From: Dactylosporangium aurantiacum
GTDB lineage: Bacteria; Actinomycetota; Actinomycetes; Mycobacteriales; Micromonosporaceae
Assembly: GCF_000716715.1 (NCBI RefSeq)
Contig: NZ_JNYJ01000004.1
Coordinates: 219,608-283,607 of the forward strand
Length of the DNA stretch: 64,000 nucleotides
Reading direction: 5' to 3'
Positions within the stretch are counted from its first letter, which is position 1. Every line of letters begins with the position of its first letter. Below, piece after piece: positions 44,180-53,408 of this stretch. The notes beneath the pieces are model-generated. The model saw nothing but the letters and a program-made list of their open reading frames with translations. It was not told the DNA's origin and searched no databases. The position numbers were made by a program, and so were the translations under genes.

Positions 44180-45373
44180 TCAGGTCAGCGAGGCCTGCGC
44201 GATCGCGCCGCGCGGGTTGGCCGCCACCAGCGCGCCGAGCGCGACGGCCGTGCCCGCCAGCAGGAACGCCCAGACGACGCCGCCGGGGTGGTCGACGACG
44301 AGGCCCATGACGGCTACCCCGGCGGCGCTGGAGGCGACCGAGACGGTGACCAGCCAGGTGTACGCCTCGTTCAGCATCGAGCCGGGCACGATCCTGCCGA
44401 CGAGCGAGTTCTGCACGGTGAGCGCCGGCGCGATGGTGGCACCGCCGACGACGAGGGCGACCCCGAGCGCGAGGGCGCTGGGCATGGCGGCGAGCACGAG
44501 GATGCTGGCGGCCACCCCGCCGAGCAGCCAGCCGAGCCGCCCCGGCGGGCGGGTGCCGAAGTAGAAGCCGCTCACGGCGCTGCCGATGCCCCACACGCCG
44601 AGCAGCACCCCGCCGACGCTGTCCGGGTCGTGTTCGACGTACGCGGTGGCGTAGGCCGGCACGGCCACCCCGACGCCGCCGAACGCGAACCCGAGGCCGA
44701 ACGCGGTCACCAGCAGCGGCACGAAGCCGGGCACCTTCAGCGGGCCGAGGCCCTTGGCATCGGTGTGGTCGGCGTGGCGGCGCCACGACCGGATCGCCCG
44801 GCCCCTGGCGACGACCAACGTGCCGAGGAACGTGATCCCGGCGGCGGCGCCGAGTGCGACGGCGGGCTGCCACAGCACGACGCACAACGCGACCAGCATC
44901 GGGCCGGCCACGAAGACGACCTCGAAGAGTGCCGTCTCGGCGGCCAGTGCCGTCACGCGTACGTGCGGAAGATCGGCGGTCAGCGCGTTCCACGTGCCGC
45001 GCACGGCCGCCGTCAGCGGCGGGAACGTGGCCCCGGCGACGACGGCCGCCCCGACGATCACGGGCAGCGGCGCCTGCCGGAGCGCCACCACGATCAGCAG
45101 CCCGAGCGCGACCGGGTGCGCGACGCCGGTGACGAGCAGCACCGGCCCGGGGCCGATCCGGTCCGCGAGCCGTCCGGCGAACGGGCTGGCCGCCGCACCG
45201 GCGAGCGCGTAGACGGCACAGGCGGCAGCGGCCTGGGCGTACCGGCCGGTGGTCTGCTGCAGGAGCAGCAACAGCGACAGCGAGACCATGCCGATGCCGA
45301 GCCGCGCGAGCACCCCGACCACCAGCAGCACGGGCGCACCAGGAAGCCGCCACACCGCCGCGTACTGCCGCAA
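44180..45373 (-). CDS. MFS transporter
   Basis: The 397-residue protein has about twelve membrane helices and the loop 2-3 motif [14 protein letters not shown] typical of drug/efflux MFS proteins. It appears to start at TTG, because a stop codon lies just upstream in frame and the family-like [14 protein letters not shown] begins there. Substrate unknown. It lies 87 bp downstream of htpX on the same strand but is probably a separate function. Confidence 0.85.
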   Translation of the reverse strand: MRQYAAVWRLPGAPVLLVVGVLARLGIGMVSLSLLLLLQQTTGRYAQAAAACAVYALAGAAASPFAGRLADRIGPGPVLLVTGVAHPVALGLLIVVALRQAPLPVIVGAAVVAGATFPPLTAAVRGTWNALTADLPHVRVTALAAETALFEVVFVAGPMLVALCVVLWQPAVALGAAAGITFLGTLVVARGRAIRSWRRHADHTDAKGLGPLKVPGFVPLLVTAFGLGFAFGGVGVAVPAYATAYVEHDPDSVGGVLLGVWGIGSAVSGFYFGTRPPGRLGWLLGGVAASILVLAAMPSALALGVALVVGGATIAPALTVQNSLVGRIVPGSMLNEAYTWLVTVSVASSAAGVAVMGLVVDHPGGVVWAFLLAGTAVALGALVAANPRGAIAQASLT

Positions 45374-45460
45374 CGCCTTGCCTCATCTCAAACCAGGTAA
45401 CGAGTGAAGAGCCTGCCGATCCTAACGGCAGGCTCCGGTCACCCGGCTGGGATTTCCGCC

Positions 45461-46333
45461 TCAGCGGTACGTGACGCCCGCCATCTGTTCGAGCCTGGCG
45501 ACCCGCTGCTCCATCGGCGGGTGGGTCGAGAACAGCGACGCGATCCCGCCACCCCGCAGCGGGTTGTCGATCATGAGGTGGGCCTGGCTGGCGAGCTGAC
45601 CGTCGGCGGGCAGCGGCAGCGCCTGGGTACCGCGGTGAATCTTGCGCAGCGCGCTGGCCAGGGCGAGCGGGTCGGCGGTCAGCCGCGCGCCGGACTCGTC
45701 GGCCTGGTACTCGCGGCTGCGGCTGATCGCCAGCTGGATGACGGTCGCGGCGAGCGGGCCGAGGATGAGCATCAGCAGCATGCCACCGAGCCCGGGGCCG
45801 TCGTCGTCCTCGGACGAGCCGCCGATCGGCAGGAAGATCGCCAGCTGGGCCAGCATCGTGATCATGCCGCCGAGCGCCCCGGCGACGCTGGAGATCAGGA
45901 TGTCGCGGTTGTACACGTGCGACAGCTCGTGGCCGATGACGCCGCGCAGCTCCCGCGGGGTGAGGATGCCGAGGATGCCCTGGGTGACGGCGACCGCGGC
46001 GTGCTGCGGGTTGCGCCCGGTGGCGAAGGCGTTGGGCTGCATCGTCGGGCTCACGTACAGCCGCGGCATGGGCTGCCCGGCGGACGTGGCGAGCTCCCGC
46101 ACCATCGCGTACAGCTCGGGCGCCTGCGCCTCGGTGACCGGCTGGGCGTTCATCGCGCGCAGGGCGAGCTTGTCGGAGTAGAAGTAGCTGAACGCGTTCA
46201 TGCCGAGCGACAGGAACACGGCGATGACCAGACCGGTGCTACCGCCGAGCCAGAAGCCGACCAGCAGGATCAGCGAGGTCAGCAGCCCCAGCAGGGCCGC
46301 TGTCTTGAGACCGTTGAGATGCCTGTGCTGCAT
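45461..46333 (-). CDS. htpX: Membrane zinc metalloprotease HtpX
   Basis: HtpX degrades damaged membrane proteins. The 290-residue protein has two N-terminal helices (about residues 12-30 and 33-52), the zinc motif HELSH (His135, Glu136, His139), two more helices, and the third ligand Glu in [10 protein letters not shown]. Length is normal for the M48B family. It starts 123 bp before nuoN ends on the same strand, without a clear promoter. Confidence 0.95.
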   Translation of the reverse strand: MQHRHLNGLKTAALLGLLTSLILLVGFWLGGSTGLVIAVFLSLGMNAFSYFYSDKLALRAMNAQPVTEAQAPELYAMVRELATSAGQPMPRLYVSPTMQPNAFATGRNPQHAAVAVTQGILGILTPRELRGVIGHELSHVYNRDILISSVAGALGGMITMLAQLAIFLPIGGSSEDDDGPGLGGMLLMLILGPLAATVIQLAISRSREYQADESGARLTADPLALASALRKIHRGTQALPLPADGQLASQAHLMIDNPLRGGGIASLFSTHPPMEQRVARLEQMAGVTYR

Positions 46334-46456
46334 ATCCTCTACAACACCGCGGCCGGCTGCGCCCCTTCCCCACGACGGCTGTGAGGTGCCTGAACGCCGC
46401 CGGACCGGTGTCCCGGTGGAGCGCCGGCCGGGGTGCTGCGCGGGGTGCTGCGCGGG

Positions 46457-48139
46457 TCAGTGGAAGAACGCGGCGAGCTCCAGCACGCCCTGAGGAGCGA
46501 GGCCGACCGCCACCGCGAGAACGGTCGCCACCCCCGCGGCCACCGCGACCGGCCATCCGGCGCGCACCGGGGCACCTGCCTGGTCGGCGACCGGGGTCAC
46601 GGCACCGGTCACGGCGCCGGGTGAAGCCGTCGCCACGCCCACCGGCGTCGTCACGGCCTCGGGCGTCGCCACCGCCTCGGGCGTCGCCACCGCCTCGGGC
46701 GTCGTCACGGCCTCGGGCGTCGCCGCGCCCGCCGGTGTTGTCGCCGCGCCCGCCGGTGAAGTGGCGTCCGCCGGTGGTGCCGACGTGACTGGGGCCGCGA
46801 ACAGGGTGGCGACCACGCGGACGTAGTACGCGAGGCCGATCACCGCGTTGACGGCGACCACGACCGCCAGCCAGGCCGCGTCGCCGCCGAGCAGCGAGCG
46901 GACCACGGCCACCTTGGCGAACAGGCCGGCCAGGCCCGGCGGCAGGCCGGCGAGGCCGGTCAGCGCGATGACCAGGACCGCCGTCAGCCACGGCGCGCGC
47001 CGGGCGAGGCCGCGGTAGTCGGCGACGTCGCCGCCGTCGGTGCTGCCGCGCACGGCGACGACGGCGGCGAAGGCGGCGAACTCGAGGATGACGTAGAAGA
47101 GGGCGTACGCGACGGTGGCGGTCACCGCGAGCGCGACCGCGTCGGGGCTGCGGCCGCCCGCGGCGAGGAGCGCCCCGAGCGGGGCGAGCAGGTAGCCGGC
47201 CTGGGCCACCGACGACCAGGCGAGCAGGCGGACCATGCGCCGCTGCCGCAGGGCGACGAGGTTGCCGACGGTCATGCTCAGCACGGCGAGCACCGCGAGG
47301 GTCAGGCCCGACGTGGCGAGCACCGGACCGCCGGCGACCACGCCGACGAGCAGCAGGGCGACGACGCCACCGAGCTTCGAGGCGGTCGACAGGTAGGCGG
47401 CGACGGGCAGCGGGGCGCCGTCGTAGGTGGCGGGTGCCCAGGCGTGGGCGGGCACGGCGGCGACCTTGAACGCCAGGCCGGCCAGGAGCAGGATCACGCC
47501 GGCCCGCAGCAGCGGCCGCAGCTCGGGCGTGGTCGCACCGGCGCCGGCGATGTCGGTGAGGTGCACGCCCCCGGTCGCGGTGTAGACGAGCCCGGCGCCC
47601 AGCAGGGCGACCGCCGTCGACACGACGCTGACCACGAAGAACGTCACGGCGGCTGAGGCGCCGGTGGCGGCGCCGCGCCGGATGCCCACGAGGAGGTACA
47701 GCGGCAGGGTCAGCGTCTCGAGCGCCACGATCAGCGTGATCAGGTCGCGGGCGCCACCGAGGACGACCGCGCCGGTCAGCGAGCAGGCGAGCAGGAAGCA
47801 GTACTCGCCGACGGGCACCTCGCCGGTGCGCAGCAGCGGCACCGACAGGGCGACGGCACCAAGGGCGAGCAGCGCGAACGCGGCCCCGACGGCAGCCGCC
47901 GCGGGATCGGAGACCAGCGAGCACTGGTCCGGCCCGACACAGAACGCGGTGCGCCGCCCGGCGTCGCCGAGCCCCAGGCCGACCCCGACCGCCGTGCCCG
48001 CCGTGGCGAGCATGCCGAGGGCGGTCGCCCCGATGACGGCGCCCCGCCTGCCGGGGGCGAACAGGTCGACGAGCAGGGCGAGGACGGCGGTGGCGGCGGC
48101 CACATACGTCGGCAGGAGCGCAACCTGGTCGATCCTCAT
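46457..48139 (-). CDS. nuoN: Complex I subunit NuoN with internal repeat insertion
   Basis: NuoN is one of the three antiporter-like proton-pumping subunits. The 560-residue protein starts MRIDQVALLPTYVAAATAVL and has the usual 13-14 helices with the key lysine region GLAFKVAAVPAHAWAPATYD. Near the C-terminus, between the penultimate and last helices, a Pro/Ala/Val/Thr segment of about 60 residues with TPEAV(A/T) repeats is inserted. Family members usually have about 500-520 residues. The start overlaps the preceding frame's stop (ATGA). Confidence 0.93.
   Translation of the reverse strand: MRIDQVALLPTYVAAATAVLALLVDLFAPGRRGAVIGATALGMLATAGTAVGVGLGLGDAGRRTAFCVGPDQCSLVSDPAAAAVGAAFALLALGAVALSVPLLRTGEVPVGEYCFLLACSLTGAVVLGGARDLITLIVALETLTLPLYLLVGIRRGAATGASAAVTFFVVSVVSTAVALLGAGLVYTATGGVHLTDIAGAGATTPELRPLLRAGVILLLAGLAFKVAAVPAHAWAPATYDGAPLPVAAYLSTASKLGGVVALLLVGVVAGGPVLATSGLTLAVLAVLSMTVGNLVALRQRRMVRLLAWSSVAQAGYLLAPLGALLAAGGRSPDAVALAVTATVAYALFYVILEFAAFAAVVAVRGSTDGGDVADYRGLARRAPWLTAVLVIALTGLAGLPPGLAGLFAKVAVVRSLLGGDAAWLAVVVAVNAVIGLAYYVRVVATLFAAPVTSAPPADATSPAGAATTPAGAATPEAVTTPEAVATPEAVATPEAVTTPVGVATASPGAVTGAVTPVADQAGAPVRAGWPVAVAAGVATVLAVAVGLAPQGVLELAAFFH
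46644..46733. repeat. 18-bp tandem repeats inside nuoN
   Basis: Five tandem copies of an 18-bp unit (GGCGTCGYCACSGCCTCG on the plus strand, last copy degenerate) encode the TPEAVx repeats of NuoN. The exact repetition at the DNA level suggests recent slippage or expansion. It keeps the frame. Confidence 0.85.
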
Positions 48140-49029
48140 CGCCCGGCCTCCCCGGCCTGCCCGCGACCGGTCAGCCGGCCGGAGTCCCTGATGTCCGACG
48201 CCCCAGCACCGGCACCCCGGCAGACGGCGCGAACGGCCGGCCGGCCACGGTCCCTGCCGCGCGACGGCCCGGTAGCGGTGCCCCGCCGCGCGGCTCGAAC
48301 AGTCGGCCGGGCCGTCGCGGTCGCGGGCCCGGCGACCCCTCCGCGGGCAGCCCGAACGGTCGGCCGGGCCGTCGCGGACACGGCCACGACGACCGCCGCA
48401 GCGGCTGGGCGGCCCGCGGCTGGGGGCACCGGTCCTGCCGCCCGCTGCCACGCCCGGCCACGCGTTTGCACCGCCGCCTGCCCGACCCCGGCAGCCGCGG
48501 CCGCGGAGCAGACCGTCATCCCGCGGGATTCGGCGCAGTAGGTCAGGGACGAGCCGCCGGGAACCGCCGACCGCGATGTGACAAACGACACAGCGGTCGA
48601 TGGCCGCAGCAACGAGCGCCGCAAAGACGAAGGCCGCGGAGAGGCCGCAAGCGGCGAGGTCGACACGACAACCGGGCAGACCGAAGCAAACACGCCACCC
48701 CGAACCGACACACCAGCCCGAGCCGACACACCAGCCAGACCAGACACACCAGTCAGACCAGACACGCACCCAGCAGGCGGCGCGAGCACGGACCACGGCA
48801 CACCGGCCGGAGACGTCGCGAGCGCCGACCACGGCGCGCGAACCCCGAACGGCGCGTAAGCCGACCCCGGCACGCATGCCCCGAGCGGCGCGCCAACCCC
48901 GAACAGCGCGCGCGCCGCGAACGGCGCAAAGGGGGCAGACGGCGCACCGGCCGCCGACAGCGCGGAAGCCACCCACGGCGCACGGGCCGCGAGCAGCGGC
49001 CGGGGAGGAAGGCGGCGCGGCGGTGTCAT
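48136..49029 (-). CDS. Unknown repeat-rich 297-codon frame between nuoM and nuoN
   Basis: The frame starts at an ATG overlapping the nuoM stop (ATGA) and ends in a stop overlapping the nuoN ATG (ATGA), as real coupled operon genes do. The product (MTPPRRLPPRPLLAARAPWV...) is Ala, Arg, Pro and Val-rich, has GVSGLx and ARPTVRAARG repeats and no recognised domain. Third positions are less G/C-rich (many GCT, GGT, TCT codons) than neighbours. It may be an orphan gene or a repeat expansion between nuoM and nuoN that happens to stay open. nuoM and nuoN normally adjoin directly. Confidence 0.4.
   Translation of the reverse strand: MTPPRRLPPRPLLAARAPWVASALSAAGAPSAPFAPFAARALFGVGAPLGACVPGSAYAPFGVRAPWSALATSPAGVPWSVLAPPAGCVSGLTGVSGLAGVSARAGVSVRGGVFASVCPVVVSTSPLAASPRPSSLRRSLLRPSTAVSFVTSRSAVPGGSSLTYCAESRGMTVCSAAAAAGVGQAAVQTRGRAWQRAAGPVPPAAGRPAAAAVVVAVSATARPTVRAARGGVAGPATATARPTVRAARRGTATGPSRGRDRGRPAVRAVCRGAGAGASDIRDSGRLTGRGQAGEAGR
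48195..48395. repeat. Imperfect ~60-bp repeats between nuoM and nuoN
   Basis: A segment reading GCGACGGCCCGGCCGAC plus GTTCG occurs twice about 60 bp apart, with a third diverged copy closer to nuoN. In the minus-strand frame they encode ATARPTVRAARG-like repeats. They indicate duplication growth of this insert. Confidence 0.65.
48697..48775. repeat. 18-bp tandem repeats between nuoM and nuoN
   Basis: On the minus strand four to five units of GGTGTGTCTGGTCTGRCT type (18 bp, diverging along the array) follow one another, encoding GVSGLT, GVSGLA, GVSARA and GVSVRG. The period equals that of the nuoN and 61.85-kb arrays, but the sequence is unrelated. Confidence 0.8.
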
Positions 49030-50549
49030 CGGGCGATCACCTCGGCCAGGGCGGCCACCGGGTCGGCGGAGTAGCCGAGGACCAGGGCCGGGACGACGCC
49101 GACGGCCAGGGTGAGCGCGATCAGCGGGGACCAGGCGACCAGCTCCCCCGGGCGCAGCCGGCCGGCGGTGGTCAGGGCGCTGACCGCCGGTGTCGCGGCG
49201 CCGTGGGTGACGCGGCGCAGCAGGCGCAGGAAATACGCGGCGGCGAGGGCGGCACCGGCGGCGGCGAGGACGCCGAGGGTGGTCCAGAGCGGGCCGCCGC
49301 GCTCGAAGGCGGCGACCACGGCGAACGCCTCGCCCCAGAAGCCGGCCAGGCCGGGCAGGCCGAGGGAGGCGATGGCGGCGAAGGCGAGGACGCCGCTGAG
49401 CGCGGGCGCGGTCTCGCGCAGCCCGCCGAGCCGCGCGAGGTCGCCGGTGTGCGCGCGGTTCTTGATGCCGCCGGCGACGAAGAACAGCAGGCCGGTGACG
49501 ATGCCGTGGGCGATGTTGCCGATGAGGGCGGCCTGGAATCCGGTGGTGGTGAGGGTGGCGACGCCCAGCAGGACGAAGCCCATGTGCCCGACGGACGAGT
49601 AGGCGATGAGGCGCTTGAGCTCGGTCTGGGCGAGGCAGACGAGGCCGCCGACGATGATGGCGGCGGTGGCGAGGATGCCCAGGACCGGGGCGCTGCGGGC
49701 GGCGGCGTCGGGGGCGACGCCGACGGCGACCCGGAGCAGGCCGTAGGTGCCCATCTTCAGCAGGACGCCGGCGAGCACGACCGAGCCGACGGTCGGCGCC
49801 TCGGTGTGCGCGGCCGGCAGCCACGTGTGCAGCGGCCAGAGCGGGCTCTTGACCGCGAACGCCGCGGCGAGCAGCACGAACGCGAACAGCTGCAGGCCGC
49901 CGCTCATCTGCCGGGTCGCCGGGTCGGTAAGGGCGACGAGGTCGGCGGTGCCCGTGGCGGAGACGACGGTGAAGACGCCGACGAGGAGCAGGACCGAGCC
50001 CAGCAGCGTGTAGAGCACGAACTTGCGGGCCGCCCGGCGGCGGTCGTCGCCGCCCCAGACGGCGATCACCGCATACATCGGCAGGAGCACGACCTCGAAG
50101 AACACGAAGAACAGCACCAGGTCGAGGGCGAGGAACACGCCGATGATGCCGACCTCGAGCACGAGCAGCAGGGCGACGAGCAGCCGGCCGCGGCCCGGGT
50201 CGGGGACCCGCCAGAGGCAGTAGGCGCAGCACAGCATGGTCAGCGCGGCGGTCAGCACGACCAGCGGGTAGGAGATGCCGTCGACGCCGAGGTGGAAGCG
50301 GAGGCTGAGGTCGGGCGCCCACGGCACGTCGATCTCCGCCCAGGGCGCGATCGCGGCCGCGGGCCGGGCACCGGTGCCGGCCGGGGCGCCGGGCAGGAAC
50401 GCCAGGGCGACGCCGAACGCGGCGGCGGCGAACGCGGTGCCGCCGATGCGGGCGGCGCGGTCGAGGCGGGCCGGCATGCCCGCGGCGAACAGCGCGCCGA
50501 TCGCGGGCACGATCAGCAGCGCGAGGAGCAGGGTCTGACCGGCGCTCAC
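49026..50549 (-). CDS. nuoM: Complex I subunit NuoM
   Basis: NuoM is an antiporter-like proton-pumping subunit. The 507-residue protein starts at a GTG overlapping the nuoL stop (GTGA), reading VSAGQTLLLALLIVPAIGAL. It has about 14 helices with the conserved KSPLWPLHTWLPAAHTEAPT segment and the essential Glu in the fifth helix region. It ends by overlap with the unknown 297-codon frame. Confidence 0.96.
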   Translation of the reverse strand: MSAGQTLLLALLIVPAIGALFAAGMPARLDRAARIGGTAFAAAAFGVALAFLPGAPAGTGARPAAAIAPWAEIDVPWAPDLSLRFHLGVDGISYPLVVLTAALTMLCCAYCLWRVPDPGRGRLLVALLLVLEVGIIGVFLALDLVLFFVFFEVVLLPMYAVIAVWGGDDRRRAARKFVLYTLLGSVLLLVGVFTVVSATGTADLVALTDPATRQMSGGLQLFAFVLLAAAFAVKSPLWPLHTWLPAAHTEAPTVGSVVLAGVLLKMGTYGLLRVAVGVAPDAAARSAPVLGILATAAIIVGGLVCLAQTELKRLIAYSSVGHMGFVLLGVATLTTTGFQAALIGNIAHGIVTGLLFFVAGGIKNRAHTGDLARLGGLRETAPALSGVLAFAAIASLGLPGLAGFWGEAFAVVAAFERGGPLWTTLGVLAAAGAALAAAYFLRLLRRVTHGAATPAVSALTTAGRLRPGELVAWSPLIALTLAVGVVPALVLGYSADPVAALAEVIAR

Positions 50550-52390
50550 CAGGACACCCCCACGACCACGGCGATGACGGCGGCGATGACGACCGCGCCG
50601 CCGAGGACCGCGCCGGTGGCGCGGGGCAGCCCGGCGACGTGCGCGCGGGCGAGGAGCGCGCCGGCGCCGGTGGCGCCGGCGCCGGTCGCGTCGACGGCGC
50701 CGTCGACGACGGTCTCGTCGGTGCGGCGGGCGAGCCGGGCCAGGGCGGTGACCGGCCGGGTGACCAGCGCGTCCTGGACCGCGTCGAGGTAGAACGCGTT
50801 GGCCAGCAGCCTGGTGGACGCGGTGTCGGGCAGGTCGGCGGCCGGGTCGCGGCGCCAGGCGAGCGCGGCACCGGCGGCCAGCAGCACCAGCGGCGCCACG
50901 GTGAACGCGCCGAGCTCCGCGACGGCGTGCGCGCCGCCGAGCCGCCGGCCGAAGGCGGCCGAGAGCCCGGCGAACCCGAGCAGGACGGTCGGCACGGCGA
51001 GGACGAGCAGCGGCCCGCGCATCGCCCACGGCGGCTCGTGCGCGGCGCGGGCGGCCGCGCCGCGGGGCTCGCCGAGGAACGTGCGGCGCCACAGCCGGAC
51101 CACGTAGGCCGCGGTGACCAGGACCGTCAGCGCGGTGGCGGCGAGCACGAGCACCGCGGCGGCCCGCGGCACCGGCGCGTCCGCGTCGGACGTGGCGTGC
51201 CAGGCGGCCTCGATGATCGAGTCCTTGCTCCAGAAGCCGGCGAGGGGCGGGACCCCGGCGAGCGCGGCCAGGCCGGCGGTCATCGTCCAGAACGTCACCG
51301 GCATGCGGGTGCGCAGCCCGCCCATGGCGGCCATCAGGTTGGTGCCGACGGCGTGGATCACCGCGCCGGCCGCGAGGAACAGCAGCGCCTTGAACGCGGC
51401 GTGGGTGAGCAGGTGGAACAGCGCGGCGGCGGGGGCGCCGACGGCGAGGGCGCCGGTCATGTACCCCAGCTGGCTGACCGTCGACCAGGCCAGGACCCGC
51501 TTAATGTCGTCCTGGCCGAGCGCGGCGAGGGCGCCGAGCAGCATCGTGACCGACGCCATGACGGCGAGCACGGTGAGCGCGGCGCCGCTGCGCTCGAACA
51601 GCGGGTAGAGCCGGGCCACGACATAGACGCCGGCGGCGACCATGGTCGCGGCGTGGATGAGCGCGGAGATCGGGGTGGGGCCGGCCATCGCGTCGGGCAG
51701 CCAGGTGTGCAGCGGGAACTGGGCGCTCTTGCCCGCGACCCCGGCCAGCAGCAGCACGCAGGCGGCGGTGACGGTGCCGGCGGGCAGGTCCGCGGCGAAC
51801 ACGTCGGCGATGCGGAAGCTGCCGGCGTGCAGGCCGAGCAGCACGATGCCGAGCAGGAAGCCGACGTCGCCGACGCGGGTCACCAGGAACGCCTTGACCG
51901 CGGCGCGGGGCGCCTCCGGCAGCCGCCGGTCGTGGCCGATCAGCAGGTAGGAACAGATGCCCATGACCTCCCAGCCGACCAGCAGGGCGATCAGGTCGCC
52001 GGAGACGACCACGAGCAGCATGGCGCCGGTGAACAGGCTGACCTGCGCGGCATAGGGCGCGTAGCGCTCGTCGTCGTGCAGGTAGGCCACGGAGTAGACC
52101 TGGACGCACAGGGCGACGACGCCGACGGCGACCGCGACGAGCCCGGCCGGGCCGTCGAGCCAGGTGCCGAAGGTGACGGCCAGCCGCCCGAAGTCGGCGA
52201 CGACGATCCCGGTGTCGGCCTCCCGCGCCCCGCGGAGGGCGGCGGCGACCGCGCAGGCGAGCGCGGCGGCCGCGGCGCCGGTGCCGAGCGCGGCGGCGAC
52301 CCCGCGGCGCCGGTGGCGCACCAGCAGCCCGAGCAGCCCGGCGACCACCGGGACCGCGGGCAGCGCGAGCCCGAGCAGGTCGACCTTCAC
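50546..52390 (-). CDS. nuoL: Complex I subunit NuoL
   Basis: NuoL is the distal antiporter-like subunit with the long lateral helix. The 614-residue protein starts MKVDLLGLALPAVPVVAGLL and contains AGKSAQFPLHTWLPDAMAGP and the HAATMVAAGVYVVARLYPLF signature. It overlaps nuoK (ATGA) and nuoM (GTGA). Length is normal. Confidence 0.97.
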   Translation of the reverse strand: MKVDLLGLALPAVPVVAGLLGLLVRHRRRGVAAALGTGAAAAALACAVAAALRGAREADTGIVVADFGRLAVTFGTWLDGPAGLVAVAVGVVALCVQVYSVAYLHDDERYAPYAAQVSLFTGAMLLVVVSGDLIALLVGWEVMGICSYLLIGHDRRLPEAPRAAVKAFLVTRVGDVGFLLGIVLLGLHAGSFRIADVFAADLPAGTVTAACVLLLAGVAGKSAQFPLHTWLPDAMAGPTPISALIHAATMVAAGVYVVARLYPLFERSGAALTVLAVMASVTMLLGALAALGQDDIKRVLAWSTVSQLGYMTGALAVGAPAAALFHLLTHAAFKALLFLAAGAVIHAVGTNLMAAMGGLRTRMPVTFWTMTAGLAALAGVPPLAGFWSKDSIIEAAWHATSDADAPVPRAAAVLVLAATALTVLVTAAYVVRLWRRTFLGEPRGAAARAAHEPPWAMRGPLLVLAVPTVLLGFAGLSAAFGRRLGGAHAVAELGAFTVAPLVLLAAGAALAWRRDPAADLPDTASTRLLANAFYLDAVQDALVTRPVTALARLARRTDETVVDGAVDATGAGATGAGALLARAHVAGLPRATGAVLGGAVVIAAVIAVVVGVSW

Positions 52391-52749
52391 CGTGCCACCT
52401 CCCGGTCCGGCTCGGGCGCCGACGCCGGCGCAGGGTCGGCGGGCGGCTCGGTGAGCGGCAGCTCCTCGACGTCGACGGAGCGACGCAGCCGGTACAGCTG
52501 GAGGATGAGCGCCAGGCCGACACCGATCTCGGCGGCGGCGAGCACGATCACGAACAGGGCGAAGGACTGGCCGCTGTGCGGCACGACCGAGCGGATCGTG
52601 GCGTCGGCGGTGACGAGCACCAGGTTGACCGCGTTGAGCAGCAGCTCGACCGCCATCAGCAGCAGCACGGCGTTGCGCCGGACGATGACACCGTAGACAC
52701 CGATGCCGAACAGCAGCGCGGCGATCGTGAACGGCAGGACCGGGTGCAT
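52387..52749 (-). CDS. nuoK: Complex I subunit NuoK
   Basis: The 120-residue protein has three helices. The first is FTIAALLFGIGVYGVIVRRN; the next carry the conserved membrane glutamates (MAVELLLNAVNLVLV and AAAEIGVGLALIL) of the proton path. A soluble tail of about 25 residues rich in Pro and acidic residues follows, longer than the usual end near residue 100. Start and nuoJ stop share one base (TGATG). Confidence 0.97.
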   Translation of the reverse strand: MHPVLPFTIAALLFGIGVYGVIVRRNAVLLLMAVELLLNAVNLVLVTADATIRSVVPHSGQSFALFVIVLAAAEIGVGLALILQLYRLRRSVDVEELPLTEPPADPAPASAPEPDREVAR

Positions 52750-53279
52750 CAGCGCCCCCGGGCGCCGGGACGGGTGCCGGATCCGGCGCTGACGTCGGGC
52801 CGGGACACCACGATCGCGCCGACCAGCGCCGCCAGCAGCAGCACCGACACCAGCTCGAAGGGCAGGACCCAGGTGCGGAAGACGGCGCCGCCGATCGCCT
52901 CGGCGGTGCCGGGCTCGGGCAGCCCGACCCGGCTCCAGTGGAAGGCGTCGATGAACAGCACCGCCAGGCCGGCGGCGGCGCCGGCCCCGACGAGCGCGCC
53001 CGGCCAGCGGACCCGGTCGAGGTCGTCGCTGGCGCCGATCGGCGCGCGGGTGAGCATCACCGCGAACAGCAGCAGCACCACCACGGCGCCGACATAGAGC
53101 AGCACCTGGACCCAGGCGAGCAGCTCGGCGGAGAGCACCAGGTAGAGCCCGGCGACGGCGCCCAGCGTGACGACGAGCCACAGCCCGGCCCGCACGACGT
53201 GCCGGGTGGTCACGACCAGCAGGCCCGCACCCAGCGCGACGGCGCCGAGCGCGGCGAGCAGCACGTCCGCCGCCGTCAT
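52749..53279 (-). CDS. nuoJ: Complex I subunit NuoJ
   Basis: The 176-residue protein has five helices and the NuoJ hallmark LLAWVQVLLYVGAVVVLLLF, which includes the pi-bulge region. It starts MTAADVLLAALGAVALGAGL after GAGGGTGG. Upstream lies the chemotaxis receptor gene instead of nuoI, with a 129-bp gap containing two GGCGGCAAAAAC-type repeats. Confidence 0.96.
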   Translation of the reverse strand: MTAADVLLAALGAVALGAGLLVVTTRHVVRAGLWLVVTLGAVAGLYLVLSAELLAWVQVLLYVGAVVVLLLFAVMLTRAPIGASDDLDRVRWPGALVGAGAAAGLAVLFIDAFHWSRVGLPEPGTAEAIGGAVFRTWVLPFELVSVLLLAALVGAIVVSRPDVSAGSGTRPGARGR

Positions 53280-53408
53280 CGCGTTGCCACCCTCATGGCC
53301 GACATCCTGCCACCAGGGTCCGACAAGATTCGACCGGCGGGGCGGCAAAAACCGGCGTGGCGGCAAAAACGGGCGTGCTGCCAGACGCCGCGAGGAGCGT
53401 GCCGGACG

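Noticed and set aside
46334..46456. Terminator for the nuo operon between nuoN and htpX
   Set aside because: Only a 5-bp ACCGG/CCGGT stem and a GGGTGCTGCGCG direct repeat are present, too weak to call a terminator.
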